Assembly (NCBI GenBank): GCA_036271875.1
Contig: DATAZU010000035.1
Coordinates: forward strand, 82,610 to 146,609
Reading direction: 5' to 3'
Length of the DNA: 64,000 nt
DNA from: Galbitalea sp036271875
GTDB taxonomy: Bacteria > Actinomycetota > Actinomycetes > Actinomycetales > Microbacteriaceae
In this document: positions 24,574 through 33,825 of the stretch, piece by piece
Position numbering within the stretch: the first letter of the stretch is position 1
How the letters are laid out: the number at the start of each line of letters is the position of its first letter
Notes under the pieces: generated by a model
What the model saw: only the letters and a program-made list of their open reading frames with translations
What the model was told of the DNA's origin: nothing
Databases searched by the model: none
Program-made: the position numbers and the translations under genes

Positions 24574-25832
24574 CCGATATCCCCTCGGCCGGCCGCGCCA
24601 CGGGCGACGGGCCACCAACAGTCGATTCACCGTGGCCGATCGGCATCCTCTCCGCCAAGATCAAGGGCTGGATCGACAAGCTCGGTACCGTCTGGGTCGA
24701 AGGTGAGATCACCCAGTGGGGAGTGTCCGGCGGCAATGTCTACGGGAAGCTCAAAGACCTTGAGGCGGATGCCACGGTGTCCTTCACGATCTGGGGCTCC
24801 GTTCGGTCGAAGATCCCCGACGACCTGAAGCAGGGTGATCGCGCGATTGCGCTCGTCAAGCCCAACTACTGGGTCAAGGGCGGAACGCTCACGATGCAGG
24901 TGTTCGAGATGCGTCACGTTGGTCTCGGTGATCTGCTTGAGCGACTCGAACGGCTGCGTCACACCCTGCGCGCCGAGGGTCTGTTCGACGCGTCGCGCAA
25001 GAAACCGCTGCCGTTCCTGCCGCACTGTATTGGCCTGATCACGGGACGAGACAGCGACGCGGAGAAGGATGTGCTTCGCAACGCGCAGCTGCGCTGGCCC
25101 GCGGTCGAGTTCCGCATCGCCTACGCCGCGGTGCAGGGCGAGAAGGCGGTTGGCGACGTGACCGCGGCGCTCAAGAAACTCGATGCCGACCCCGAGGTCG
25201 ACGTGATCATCGTCGCGCGCGGCGGCGGCGACTTCCAGAACCTGCTGGTCTTCAGCGACGAGACGCTCGTGCGCACGGCGGCGGCCTGCGTCACACCCAT
25301 CGTTAGCGCGATCGGTCACGAGGCCGACCGTCCGCTCCTCGACGATGTCGCGGACCTCCGCGCATCCACTCCGACGGATGCAGCAAAACGCGTCGTTCCC
25401 GACGTGGCCGAGGAGCTCGCGAGGGTGCAACAGGCTCGCGCACGCATCGGCTCGCGCGTCACCGGGATGCTCGTGCAGGAGATCGATCGACTCGAGCAAC
25501 TGCGGTCGAGGCCCGCGCTCGCGGCGTCGTCCTGGATCATCGACTCGCGAGCGGAAGAACTCTCCCGCTACGTGGCGCGCGGAAGCGAACTGATGACCCT
25601 GATGCTCGACCGATCGACATCGCGAATTGGCGAACTGGCCGGGCACCTGCGCGCACTGTCTCCCCAGCGCACGCTTGACCGCGGCTACGCGATCGCGCAG
25701 CTGCCGGATGGCTCCGCCCTGCGGGCGGCGAGGGACGCACCGAAAGGCACACTCCTCCTTCTCACCGTCGCCGACGGCAAGCTGACGGCGATCACAGACG
25801 ACGCCAAGGCGACATCCAGCACCACTCGTTAG
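24570..25832 (+). CDS. xseA: Exodeoxyribonuclease VII large subunit
   Basis: A 420-residue catalytic subunit of exonuclease VII, which degrades single-stranded DNA from both ends. An N-terminal OB-fold (VWVEGEITQWGVSGGNVYGKLKD) is followed by the nuclease domain with GLITGRDSDAEKDVLRNAQLRWP, the catalytic region IIVARGGGDFQNLLVFSDE and SAIGHEADRPLLDDVADLRASTPTDAA. The C-terminal coiled-coil region ends in the conserved LDRGYAIAQLPDG. xseB follows after 10 bp. Normal length. Confidence 0.95.
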   Translation: MTDIPSAGRATGDGPPTVDSPWPIGILSAKIKGWIDKLGTVWVEGEITQWGVSGGNVYGKLKDLEADATVSFTIWGSVRSKIPDDLKQGDRAIALVKPNYWVKGGTLTMQVFEMRHVGLGDLLERLERLRHTLRAEGLFDASRKKPLPFLPHCIGLITGRDSDAEKDVLRNAQLRWPAVEFRIAYAAVQGEKAVGDVTAALKKLDADPEVDVIIVARGGGDFQNLLVFSDETLVRTAAACVTPIVSAIGHEADRPLLDDVADLRASTPTDAAKRVVPDVAEELARVQQARARIGSRVTGMLVQEIDRLEQLRSRPALAASSWIIDSRAEELSRYVARGSELMTLMLDRSTSRIGELAGHLRALSPQRTLDRGYAIAQLPDGSALRAARDAPKGTLLLLTVADGKLTAITDDAKATSSTTR

Positions 25833-25842
25833 GATTGTTTTT

Positions 25843-26085
25843 GTGGCCGCATCGTCCCCGACTGAATCGACCGACGTCGAGTCGCTGTCCTATGAAGAGG
25901 CGCGAGATGAACTCGTTCGCGTCGTGAACGAGTTGGAGCAGGGCTCGTCAACGCTCGAGGAGTCCCTCGCCCTGTGGGAGCGCGGCGAGGCGCTTGCCAA
26001 GCGCTGCGAAGAGTGGCTGCTCGGCGCCAAGGCGCGCCTCGACGCTGCCCGCGCTGCCGCCCAGCCTGCGGCTTCTGCCGAGTAG
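25843..26085 (+). CDS. xseB: Exodeoxyribonuclease VII small subunit
   Basis: An 80-residue subunit that binds the coiled coil of XseA. The family core SYEEARDELVRVVNELEQGSSTLEESLALWERGEALAKRCEEWL is complete (LEE..L..WERGE.L...C). GTG 25843 lies 10 bp after xseA. The Ala-rich C-terminal tail is variable in the family. Confidence 0.93.
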   Translation: MAASSPTESTDVESLSYEEARDELVRVVNELEQGSSTLEESLALWERGEALAKRCEEWLLGAKARLDAARAAAQPAASAE

Positions 26086-26097
26086 GCGGCTCGCGCT

Positions 26098-26727
26098 ATG
26101 TCGACACCGGGATCCGGTCGAATCATTGCCGAGCTTGGGCGTCCGGAAACCCCAGACGAGACCGCAGCGCGCAAAGCGGAGAATTCTCGCGCGCATCGCG
26201 CAAATCAGACCACTCGAAACCTGCTTCTCGCCACGTTCGCGTCGCTCGCCATCGTGCTGTTCGTGGTGCTCGTCGTGGTTCGTCCGGCCGGAGATCTGGT
26301 CAAGGCGGTCAACTACCACTCGGTCGCACGACAGGCACAGCAGACCGTCAGCGAGACTCTGGCAGATCCGTCACTGCCGAAGACCTGGACCTCCAACGAT
26401 GCCGAACTCAAGTCGGACACCGGCAAGACGGTCACCTGGTACATCGGGTTGTTGACGGCCAGGCACCAGTTCATCGCGATCGAACAGGGTATTGACACGA
26501 GCGACACCTGGTTTGGATCGCTGCTCGGGAAGGCGCCCGTCACCGGACACGTCACCATCGACGGAGTTCGCTGGACCGTGTACAACCAGCGCCAGGCGGC
26601 GAACCCCGGCAACTTCCAGTACTCGATCGCGGCAACAGTCCACGGTTCGCACTTCGTGCTTCACGGCAGCGCGGACAACGCGGAGTTCGCGCAACTGGCC
26701 GCAGCAGTCACGCGAGACGTCTCGTGA
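26098..26727 (+). CDS. DUF4245 membrane-anchored protein
   Basis: A 209-residue protein with one transmembrane helix (LLLATFASLAIVLFVVLVVVR, residues about 41-62) after a cytosolic Arg-rich stretch, and an extracytoplasmic domain of about 150 residues (WTSNDAELKSDTGKTVTWYIG, FIAIEQGIDTS, DGVRWTVYNQR). This is the DUF4245 pattern, found in actinobacteria beside xseAB and glpX or fumC. The stop overlaps the carbonic anhydrase start. Function unknown. Confidence 0.85.
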   Translation: MSTPGSGRIIAELGRPETPDETAARKAENSRAHRANQTTRNLLLATFASLAIVLFVVLVVVRPAGDLVKAVNYHSVARQAQQTVSETLADPSLPKTWTSNDAELKSDTGKTVTWYIGLLTARHQFIAIEQGIDTSDTWFGSLLGKAPVTGHVTIDGVRWTVYNQRQAANPGNFQYSIAATVHGSHFVLHGSADNAEFAQLAAAVTRDVS

Positions 26728-27380
26728 CCCGGACGCCGTCGCAGGCGTGGCGAGAAATGGTCCGGGGCAACGACCGTTTCGTCGCGGGCGAGCCAGAACA
26801 TCCGCGGCAGAACGTCGAACGTCGTGCGGAAGTCGCATCCGGCCAGGAGCCGATCGCCGCCCTGTTCGGATGCAGCGACTCCCGGCTGTCTGCCGAGATC
26901 ATCTTCGATAAGGGAATCGGCGACCTGTTCGTGATCCGCAACGCAGGACAGGTCATTTCCGAGTCCGTTGTCGGTTCACTCGAATATGCCGTCGCGGTTT
27001 TGCACGTTCCCCTGATCGTCGTGCTCGGTCACGATTCCTGTGGTGCCGTTCGAGCCGCCATTGACTCACAGACCAAAGACGCGCCCGTGCTGCCCGCGCA
27101 CATCGAGAACCTCATCTCGCGGATCGTGCCCGCGGTGCGTCGCGTCGCCGGAGCGGACGGCGCGTTCAATGCCCAGGGCGAAATCGACCCAGCACTGGTC
27201 GACAGCAAGGATGTCGGCCGCGAGCACCTGCGCGACACCATCACCGAACTTCTCGAGGAATCCGAACTCATCAGCGACGCCGTGGCCGCGGGTACGCTGG
27301 CTATCGTCGGGGCGAACTACAGCCTGCTCGTCGGCAAGGCCGAACCGGACACCGTGATCGGTTCGCTTACGACCGCCTGA
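26724..27380 (+). CDS. Beta-class carbonic anhydrase
   Basis: A 218-residue zinc enzyme interconverting carbon dioxide and bicarbonate. The zinc ligands and catalytic dyad are visible in LFGCSDSRLSAEIIF (Cys, Asp-Arg pair) and VVLGHDSCGAVRAAI (His and Cys). DLFVIRNAGQV and VGSLEYAVAVL are typical. The GTG start overlaps the DUF4245 stop (GTGA). It probably supplies bicarbonate for carboxylases. Confidence 0.93.
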   Translation: MTRTPSQAWREMVRGNDRFVAGEPEHPRQNVERRAEVASGQEPIAALFGCSDSRLSAEIIFDKGIGDLFVIRNAGQVISESVVGSLEYAVAVLHVPLIVVLGHDSCGAVRAAIDSQTKDAPVLPAHIENLISRIVPAVRRVAGADGAFNAQGEIDPALVDSKDVGREHLRDTITELLEESELISDAVAAGTLAIVGANYSLLVGKAEPDTVIGSLTTA

Positions 27381-27427
27381 TCTCTGCCACCACAACTCAA
27401 TACCCATTAGTCAAGAAGGACGCGTCA

Positions 27428-28825
27428 GTGACCAGCACGCCTGAGTACCGAATCGAACACGACACCATGGGCGAGGTGAGGGTACCCATCGACGCGCTAT
27501 ACGGGGCGCAGACCCAGCGCGCGGTGGAGAACTTCCCGATCTCGGGTGCCGGGCTTGAGCCGGCGCAGATCATCGCGCTCGCTCGCATCAAGAAGGCGGC
27601 CGCCGTCGCCAACGCGTCGCTCGGTGTCCTCGAGCAGCCCGTTGCCGACGCCATCGTCCAGGCCGCCGAGGCCATCATCGCGGGACACCACCACGACCAG
27701 TTCCCGATCGACGTGTACCAGACCGGCAGCGGAACGTCGAGCAACATGAACATCAACGAGGTGCTCGCAACCCTCGCATCCACCTACCTCGGCTCACCCG
27801 TGCATCCGAACGACCAGGTCAACGCCTCGCAGTCGTCCAACGATGTCTTCCCGACATCCGTGCACGTCGCCGTCACCGGCGCGCTCATCGAGCAACTCAT
27901 CCCGTCGCTCGAGCACCTGGCGACCTCGCTCGAGGCCAAGGCCGCGCTCTGGAAGACCGCGGTGAAGTCCGGACGCACGCACCTGATGGATGCGACTCCC
28001 GTCACCCTCGGCCAGGAGTTCGGTGGGTACGCCCGGCAGATTCGGCTCGGAATCCAGCGGGTCGATGCATGCATCGCCCGCGTGGCTGAGGTTCCGCTCG
28101 GGGGTACCGCGGTCGGCACGGGAATCAATACGCCCATCGGATTTCCACAGAAGGTCATCGAATTGCTCGCGAAGGACTCCGGGCTGCCCATCACCGAGGC
28201 CCTCGACCACTTCGAGGCGCAGGGCGCGCGCGACGGTCTGGTCGAAGCATCCGGGGCGCTGCGGGTGATCGCGGTGTCCCTTACCAAGATCTGCAACGAC
28301 CTGCGCTGGATGGGATCCGGCCCGAACACCGGGCTCGGCGAGCTGCACATCCCCGATCTGCAGCCCGGATCGTCGATCATGCCCGGCAAGGTCAACCCCG
28401 TGATCCCGGAGGCGACGCTTCAGGTCTGCATGCGCGTCATGGGCAACGACGCAACGATCGCCTGGGCGGGCGCGAGCGGGTTCTTCGAGCTCAACGTCGC
28501 GATCCCGGTCATGGCAAGCGCGCTGCTCGAATCCATCCGACTGCTCGCCAACTCGACGAGGCTGCTTGCCGACACCACCATCGACGGGCTCGAGGCCAAT
28601 CTTGAGCGAGCTCGCGCCATGGCCGAGTCCTCACCATCGATCGTCACTCCGCTGAACCGCATCATCGGCTACGAGGCGGCGGCGAAGGTCGCCAAGAACG
28701 CGGTCGCGACGGGGGTCACGATCCGTCAGTCGGTCATCGACCTCGGTTTCGTCGAGCGCGGCGAGATCACGGAAGAGCAACTCGACGAGAAGCTCGACGT
28801 GCTCTCGATGACTCATCCGGGATAG
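27428..28825 (+). CDS. fumC: Class II fumarate hydratase
   Basis: A 465-residue tetrameric iron-independent fumarase converting fumarate to malate in the TCA cycle. Superfamily signature GSSIMPGKVNP is present, as are QTGSGTSSNMNINEV, HPNDQVNASQSSNDVFPT, the SGRTHLMDATPVTLGQEF region and GGTAVGTGINTP. GTG 27428 is preceded by AAGAAGGAC. It is convergent with the GH27 gene (8-bp gap). Confidence 0.95.
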   Translation: MTSTPEYRIEHDTMGEVRVPIDALYGAQTQRAVENFPISGAGLEPAQIIALARIKKAAAVANASLGVLEQPVADAIVQAAEAIIAGHHHDQFPIDVYQTGSGTSSNMNINEVLATLASTYLGSPVHPNDQVNASQSSNDVFPTSVHVAVTGALIEQLIPSLEHLATSLEAKAALWKTAVKSGRTHLMDATPVTLGQEFGGYARQIRLGIQRVDACIARVAEVPLGGTAVGTGINTPIGFPQKVIELLAKDSGLPITEALDHFEAQGARDGLVEASGALRVIAVSLTKICNDLRWMGSGPNTGLGELHIPDLQPGSSIMPGKVNPVIPEATLQVCMRVMGNDATIAWAGASGFFELNVAIPVMASALLESIRLLANSTRLLADTTIDGLEANLERARAMAESSPSIVTPLNRIIGYEAAAKVAKNAVATGVTIRQSVIDLGFVERGEITEEQLDEKLDVLSMTHPG

Positions 28826-28833
28826 CAGCGCGT

Positions 28834-30198
28834 CTACTTTTTGGGACTGAGCTTTACCTCGATAATGCCGTGCCCCGCGGGCGTCCCGGTCACCGCTGTC
28901 GAGGTTGACGCCTTGTCGGTGCGATCGATCACGTCCCGAACCGTGTAGCTGCCCGCGGGAATGCCGAGAGCCGCGAGAGTGGCTGACACCGTGACGGGCG
29001 AGGCGTTTTCGTTGAACATGGCCACCGCATACGCACCGCCAGCGAGCGGCCGCATCCACTCCTCAACGCCTTTGCTGGCCGCGACGTAGTGAGCCTCGTG
29101 GCCGAGCGGATCCTGATCGATCGCGATGAGCTCCGGATTGCTGACCAGGCTGCGCTGCGCCGGGGTCAACGCTGCGAGGTTGGTCCCAAGAAAGAGCGGC
29201 GCTGCGAGCATGCACCACATCGCGAAGTGGGTCGTATCTTCGGTCGGGGTAAGTCCCCCGTCGCCGATCTCGAGCATGTCCGGGTCGTTCCAGTGTCCCG
29301 GCCCCGCGTACGTGGTGACCGGTATCTGCAGATCAATGTGCTGGACAACAGAAGCCCAGGTCGGATGGATGTCGTGGGTGGTGCGCCACAGATTCGCGAT
29401 CCCAGTCGCCCAGAGCCAGGGCTTTTGCACTCCATAGTCGGACATCGAAAACACGATGTTTCTGCCGGTTGCGTCGAGGTCCTGTTCCATCTTCTTGTAC
29501 GCGGCCTGCTCCGTGATGTGGTCGTTGATGTCAGCCCGGCACCAGTCGTACTTCAGGTAGTCGACACCCCAGCTCGCGAAGAGGTTCGCATCCTGCTGCT
29601 CGTGGCCGAGACTGCCAATACCGTGCACGGGGTACTGACTGAAGTAATTTCCGCAGGTCTGGCTGCCCGGCACCGCATAGATCCCGAACTTCAATCCATC
29701 CGCGTGCACGTAGTCGGCGACCGCCTTCATGCCCTGGGGAAACCGTTTGGGATCCGGGATGAGATTTCCCTGCGCGTCACGCCCCGACTGCCAGCAGTCG
29801 TCGACCACGACATACTCGTACCCGGCGGACTTGAGCCCCTCCTTGACGATGTCGTCTGCTGCATCCTCGACCACCTTGGCGGTCAGGTCCGTGCAGCCAA
29901 CATCGTTCCAGCTGTTCCAGCCCATCGGCGGTGTCAGCGCCATCTGCTCTCGGGTCAGCTGGGTCGGAGTGGGAGTCGGGGTCGCAACCGGGGTTGCGGA
30001 TGGTGACGTGATCGCGACGACATGGTCGCTTTGCTTCGGCGGGGCAAATCCCACCCACACCACAACGGCCACAACAACGAGAACCACAATGCTCCCCGTG
30101 GCGATGGCCACCGTTGCGATGGTTCTGCGTCGTGACCGTCGCCGTCGCTCGTCACGACGCGACAGCGTCGGCGAGACGGGTGCGGACATAGCCTCCAT
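28834..30198 (-). CDS. Membrane-anchored or secreted GH27 alpha-galactosidase
   Basis: A 454-residue glycoside hydrolase family 27 enzyme. A highly basic N-terminus (RRDERRRRSRRRTIATV) and a long hydrophobic helix (IATGSIVVLVVVAVVVWVGF) put the catalytic domain outside the cell. Family motifs include LTPPMGWNSWNDVGC, EYVVVDDCWQSG, nucleophile Asp in YLKYDWC and acid/base Asp in GHWNDPDMLEIG. The C-terminal beta domain has AVAMFNENASPVTVS and SYTVRDV. It likely removes terminal alpha-galactose (or beta-arabinopyranose, a known GH27 variant). The ATG at 30198 has no clear ribosome site; ATG 30189 is preceded by GGAGG but too closely. Confidence 0.9.
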   Translation of the reverse strand: MEAMSAPVSPTLSRRDERRRRSRRRTIATVAIATGSIVVLVVVAVVVWVGFAPPKQSDHVVAITSPSATPVATPTPTPTQLTREQMALTPPMGWNSWNDVGCTDLTAKVVEDAADDIVKEGLKSAGYEYVVVDDCWQSGRDAQGNLIPDPKRFPQGMKAVADYVHADGLKFGIYAVPGSQTCGNYFSQYPVHGIGSLGHEQQDANLFASWGVDYLKYDWCRADINDHITEQAAYKKMEQDLDATGRNIVFSMSDYGVQKPWLWATGIANLWRTTHDIHPTWASVVQHIDLQIPVTTYAGPGHWNDPDMLEIGDGGLTPTEDTTHFAMWCMLAAPLFLGTNLAALTPAQRSLVSNPELIAIDQDPLGHEAHYVAASKGVEEWMRPLAGGAYAVAMFNENASPVTVSATLAALGIPAGSYTVRDVIDRTDKASTSTAVTGTPAGHGIIEVKLSPKK

Positions 30199-30218
30199 TA
30201 TGAGTTATCGAGACTGGA

Positions 30219-30233
30219 CAACTCCCCGAGTTG
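30219..30233. promoter_or_regulatory. CAACTC-CCC-GAGTTG dyad in divergent intergenic region
   Basis: A perfect 6-bp dyad (30219-30224 and 30228-30233) between the divergent GH27 gene and GNAT gene. It may be an operator for the galactosidase, but no regulator gene adjoins it. Confidence 0.3.
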
Positions 30234-30258
30234 GGGCGCGGTGGTGTCTAATCGACGG

Positions 30259-31125
30259 ATGGCAGTCACGCTGAACTCACTCGGCCGGGAGTGTCTCGGT
30301 GAGGCCGTCGAGGCACTTCGGCAGTGGCAGCGGGACTCGGGATCGTTCCAGCTGCATCCGGGAGATGTCGGCTGGTTCTGGCGGTTCGGAGCGGATGCGG
30401 CGACCGCAGCGGTGCGGTCGTGGAAGCGGGACGAGCGGGTCGTCGCCGTTGGACTTCTGGATGGCGATGACCTCTTAAGACTCGCAATCGCCCCCGGCAC
30501 CGACCGCGAGGAAGAGCTCGCCAGCCGCCTCGCCGCCGACCTGACAAACCCGGCGCGAGGGATCCTGCCCGAGGGACGAGTCGCGGTCGAGGCGCCCGAG
30601 GGAGCCGTGATCAAGGATGTCCTCTCCGAGGCCGGGTGGCAGGTCGATGAGCCATGGACGCCGCTGCAACGCGACCTGACGCAGCCCGTGGAGGACGGCG
30701 GCGTTCGGATCGAGGTCGTCAGGCCCGATCTTGCCGAGGCACGCGCCGAAGTGCAACGGGCATCGTTCGACAAGTCCCGGTTCACGGCCGACAGCTGGCG
30801 CGCCATGGTGGCTGGCCCGCTGTATGCCGATGCTCGCTGCCTGCTCGCGTTCGACCGCCGGAACAACGCCGTCGCGACAATAACGGTGTGGTCGGCGGGC
30901 CCCGGTCGCCCCGGTCTCATCGAACCCATGGGCACGCACCGCGATCACCGCGGCCACGGTTACGGCCGTGCGGTCACCCTGGCGGGTGCGGCGGCACTCC
31001 GCGACCTTGGTGCGTCGAGCGCACTTGTCTGCACGGAAGGCTCAAACACGGCAGCGATCGCGACCTATCGCTCAGCCGGCTTCGCCGAGAACCCCGAGCG
31101 CCGCGACCGCTACCGCCAGATCTAG
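30259..31125 (+). CDS. GNAT-family N-acetyltransferase
   Basis: A 288-residue protein. The C-terminal GNAT domain shows the acetyl-CoA pyrophosphate loop in MGTHRDHRGHGYGRAVTLAGAAAL (R/Q-x-x-G-x-G/A pattern) and CTEGSNTAAIATYRSAGF. The N-terminal half (about residues 1-140) looks like a second, degenerate GNAT-like lobe (VAVGLLDGDDLLRLAIAPG). Two-lobed GNATs include mycothiol synthase MshD, but MshD signatures were not recognised, so only the family is given. ATG 30259 is preferred. It is convergent with the PhoH gene, sharing four bases at the stops. Confidence 0.78.
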   Translation: MAVTLNSLGRECLGEAVEALRQWQRDSGSFQLHPGDVGWFWRFGADAATAAVRSWKRDERVVAVGLLDGDDLLRLAIAPGTDREEELASRLAADLTNPARGILPEGRVAVEAPEGAVIKDVLSEAGWQVDEPWTPLQRDLTQPVEDGGVRIEVVRPDLAEARAEVQRASFDKSRFTADSWRAMVAGPLYADARCLLAFDRRNNAVATITVWSAGPGRPGLIEPMGTHRDHRGHGYGRAVTLAGAAALRDLGASSALVCTEGSNTAAIATYRSAGFAENPERRDRYRQI

Positions 31126-32483
31126 GCGAGCTCGTTCGACTCCAGCATCTCGGTGACCAGCGCCGCGATCGCCGAACGCTCGGAACGCGTGAGGGTGATG
31201 TGGGCGAACAGCGGGTGATCCTTGAGTGTTTCAATGACCGAGGCGACACCGTCGTGGCGTCCGACGCGTAGGTTGTCGCGCTGCGCGACATCGTGTGTGA
31301 GCACGACGCGAGAGTTCTGGCCGATACGCGAGAGCACCGTGAGTAGCACGTTGCGCTCGAGCGACTGGGCCTCATCCACAATCACGAAGGCGTCGTGCAG
31401 GGATCGTCCACGGATGTGGGTCAGCGGCAGCACCTCGAGGATGCCCCTCGCCATGACCTCCTCGATGACGTTCTGCGACACCACTGAGCCAAGCGTGTCG
31501 AAGACCGCCTGCGCCCACGGATTCATCTTTTCGGCTGCATCCCCGGGCAGGTAGCCGAGCTCCTGGCCACCGACCGCAAACAGCGGGCGAAACACCATGA
31601 TCTTGCGGTGCTGTTGCTTCTCCAGCACCGCCTCGAGGCCGGCGCAGAGGGCAAGGGCAGACTTGCCCGTGCCGGCGCGACCGCCGAGAGACACGATCCC
31701 GATCTCGGGGTCGAGCAGCAGATCGATGGCGAGCCGCTGCTCCGCGCTGCGTCCGTGCAAACCGAACAGGTCGCGATCACCGCGAACGAGTCGAAGTTGG
31801 CCGCGCCGGGTCACGCGGCCGAGAGCGGATCCGCGGTCGGAGTGCAACACGAGTCCGGTGTTGACCGGCAGGTCCTGCACGAGCCGCGTCGAGAGTTTCT
31901 CGTCGTCGTAGAGCTGCGCCATCTGCTCGCTCGACAGGGTGATGTCGGCCTGTCCGGTCCAGCCGGAATCGACGGCAAGCTCCGCACGGTATTCCTCTGC
32001 CGCGAGGCCGATGGATGCCGCCTTCACACGCAGCGGAAGGTCCTTCGATACGACCGTGACATCCAGTCCGTCGCCGGAGAGGTTTAGGGCAACGGCGAGG
32101 ATGCGCGAGTCGTTGTCCCCCAGCTGCAAGCCAGACGGCAGCACACCCTGGTTCGAGTGGTTGAGCTCGACGCGCAAGCTCCCGCCCGCTTCCCCGATCG
32201 CGATCGGGAAGTCGAGGCGTTCGTGCTTGATCCGCAGCTCGTCCAGATTGCGCAGCGCCTGGCGGGCGAAGTATCCGATCTCGGGGTCGTTTCGCTTGCC
32301 TTCGAGTTCGGCAATGACGACTACCGGGAGTACAACCGCGTGCTCGGCGAATCTAAAGATGGCTTTCGGATCGGAAAGAAGAACGGACGTGTCGAGGACG
32401 TATGTCTTTGTCCCCTGCCTTCCCTCCTTCGCATCCGAATCCCCCGCGGATTCCTGAACTTTAGGGTTAGCGATTTGGGGCAC
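31122..32483 (-). CDS. PhoH-family PIN-ATPase (PhoH2-like)
   Basis: A 453-residue fusion of an N-terminal PIN-domain RNase (residues about 25-150, TYVLDTSVLLSDPKAIFRF with catalytic acids, LPVVVIAELEGKR) to a C-terminal PhoH ATPase (about 235-453). Walker A is GGRAGTGKSALAL and Walker B is AFVIVDEAQSLERN. Such PIN-PhoH proteins unwind and cleave RNA. The GTG at 32483 gives a 25-residue lead before the PIN domain and could be too long. PhoH near fumC/glpX is common in actinobacteria. Confidence 0.92.
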   Translation of the reverse strand: MPQIANPKVQESAGDSDAKEGRQGTKTYVLDTSVLLSDPKAIFRFAEHAVVLPVVVIAELEGKRNDPEIGYFARQALRNLDELRIKHERLDFPIAIGEAGGSLRVELNHSNQGVLPSGLQLGDNDSRILAVALNLSGDGLDVTVVSKDLPLRVKAASIGLAAEEYRAELAVDSGWTGQADITLSSEQMAQLYDDEKLSTRLVQDLPVNTGLVLHSDRGSALGRVTRRGQLRLVRGDRDLFGLHGRSAEQRLAIDLLLDPEIGIVSLGGRAGTGKSALALCAGLEAVLEKQQHRKIMVFRPLFAVGGQELGYLPGDAAEKMNPWAQAVFDTLGSVVSQNVIEEVMARGILEVLPLTHIRGRSLHDAFVIVDEAQSLERNVLLTVLSRIGQNSRVVLTHDVAQRDNLRVGRHDGVASVIETLKDHPLFAHITLTRSERSAIAALVTEMLESNELA

Positions 32484-32700
32484 ACGTACTCCGTCCCCAG
32501 ATGCGAAAACGCACCCGGATGTACTTACGCGATTCGGCCACTTGGGCTAGCAAGACGAACTTATGTGGCCGTCTCGACCGGGCGACTTGTCCGGTTCCTT
32601 GACGCTATGCGCGCTCGCCGCCGGCGCGGATGCGACACGCCCTATCGGAGATTACGCAGAAGTTAATTCCCTGCGACCGCGCGGGACGGCATCCAAGCAA

Positions 32701-33825
32701 CTAGACCTGAATGGCCGAAGCGAAGCTCACAAAACTGGCGCGGAGCATGTCAAAAGTCTCCTCGTCGGTGGACACGTGGGCGCTGAGTCGCACCCGAGAA
32801 TCGCGCGTCGTGGTGGTCACTCCGTGGTTGAACAGCGAGGCGGTCAACACGGTGAGCTGATCGGCTGGCGGCTCGATCACGACCATGCCGGCGCGTTCGG
32901 GGAGATCGCGCGGCGAAACGACCGGAATGGCGTACTCGTCGGCGAGGTCGATGATTCGAGTGACGCGGTCAGCAACCGTTTGGTTGATGACCGAGATGCC
33001 AACCTCGGCGATCTCTTCGAGCGCGACCGCGAGGCGTGCCTCGGCGATCGGGTCGGGGTTCGTGACCTGGAACGCGCCAACGCCGGTCCGCGGAGGCGGC
33101 ACCTCATCGAGTGGCATGCCATCCGCGGCGGTTCCCGTGTAGCCGGAGATTACCGGGGTCAGCGTCTCTGCCGCGTGGTCGCTCATTGCGATAAATCCGG
33201 TGCCCCAGCCCGCTCGTACCCACTTCTGGCCGCCGGCGACAACGACATCGGCGACGTCGAACGGTGCATCCACGACTCCGAACCCCTGGTTGGCATCCAC
33301 GATGAGCAGGCGATCGCCGATGACCTGGCGAATGCCCTCGAGATCGGCCAGGAATCCGGTGCGGAAGTCGACGAGGCTGACCCCGACCGCGGCAACTGCG
33401 GGCGTCAACTGTGCCTTCAGGGTGCCGGGCGTCATCCGACCGTGATCCGTTTCGATCCACACCGGAGTGACTACCCCGAGCGCCTCCGCTGCGCGCACCG
33501 TCGCGAACGTCATACTCGGGAATTCTGCCGCCGATAGCGCCATGCCTCCCGTGAGACCGAACAACGCGTGCATGAGACCCATCGAAGCGTTCGGTTGGAA
33601 CTGGATCTGATCCGGCCGGAATCCGGTGACCGCGGAAACCGCGTTGCGAACGCGAGTGTCCTGTTCGAACAGGCTCTCGAAGGTACCGAACCGCGCACGC
33701 CCCAGCAGGCCCATCTGGGCATACTGCTCGTCTTTGACCGCGCGACCGGGAGGGCCGGCCGCCGCGAAATCCAGGTAGCCGGGCTCTTCGCCGAAGGATT
33801 CAGCGAAATCGTCGAGGGTAATCAT
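32701..33825 (-). CDS. Class-V-fold PLP-dependent aminotransferase/cysteine-desulfurase-like enzyme
   Basis: A 374-residue PLP enzyme of the class V aminotransferase superfamily. The cofactor lysine is in VVVAGGQKWVRAGWGTGF, preceded by the PLP-binding Asp region LLIVDANQGFGVVDAP, with FQPNASMGLMHALFG at the phosphate cup. No reactive Cys loop of desulfurases is evident, and the substrate is unknown. It overlaps uppS by four bases (ATGA), so the two are coupled. Confidence 0.83.
   Translation of the reverse strand: MITLDDFAESFGEEPGYLDFAAAGPPGRAVKDEQYAQMGLLGRARFGTFESLFEQDTRVRNAVSAVTGFRPDQIQFQPNASMGLMHALFGLTGGMALSAAEFPSMTFATVRAAEALGVVTPVWIETDHGRMTPGTLKAQLTPAVAAVGVSLVDFRTGFLADLEGIRQVIGDRLLIVDANQGFGVVDAPFDVADVVVAGGQKWVRAGWGTGFIAMSDHAAETLTPVISGYTGTAADGMPLDEVPPPRTGVGAFQVTNPDPIAEARLAVALEEIAEVGISVINQTVADRVTRIIDLADEYAIPVVSPRDLPERAGMVVIEPPADQLTVLTASLFNHGVTTTTRDSRVRLSAHVSTDEETFDMLRASFVSFASAIQV

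Noticed and set aside
29089..30006. 305-codon plus-strand frame antisense to the GH27 gene
   Set aside because: The opposite strand has every GH27 motif; this frame has no start signal or recognisable domain and is a by-product of high GC.
30259..31125. Mycothiol synthase mshD
   Set aside because: The two-lobed GNAT shape and mca in the same window made it tempting, but MshD-specific segments were not seen, so only the family is assigned.
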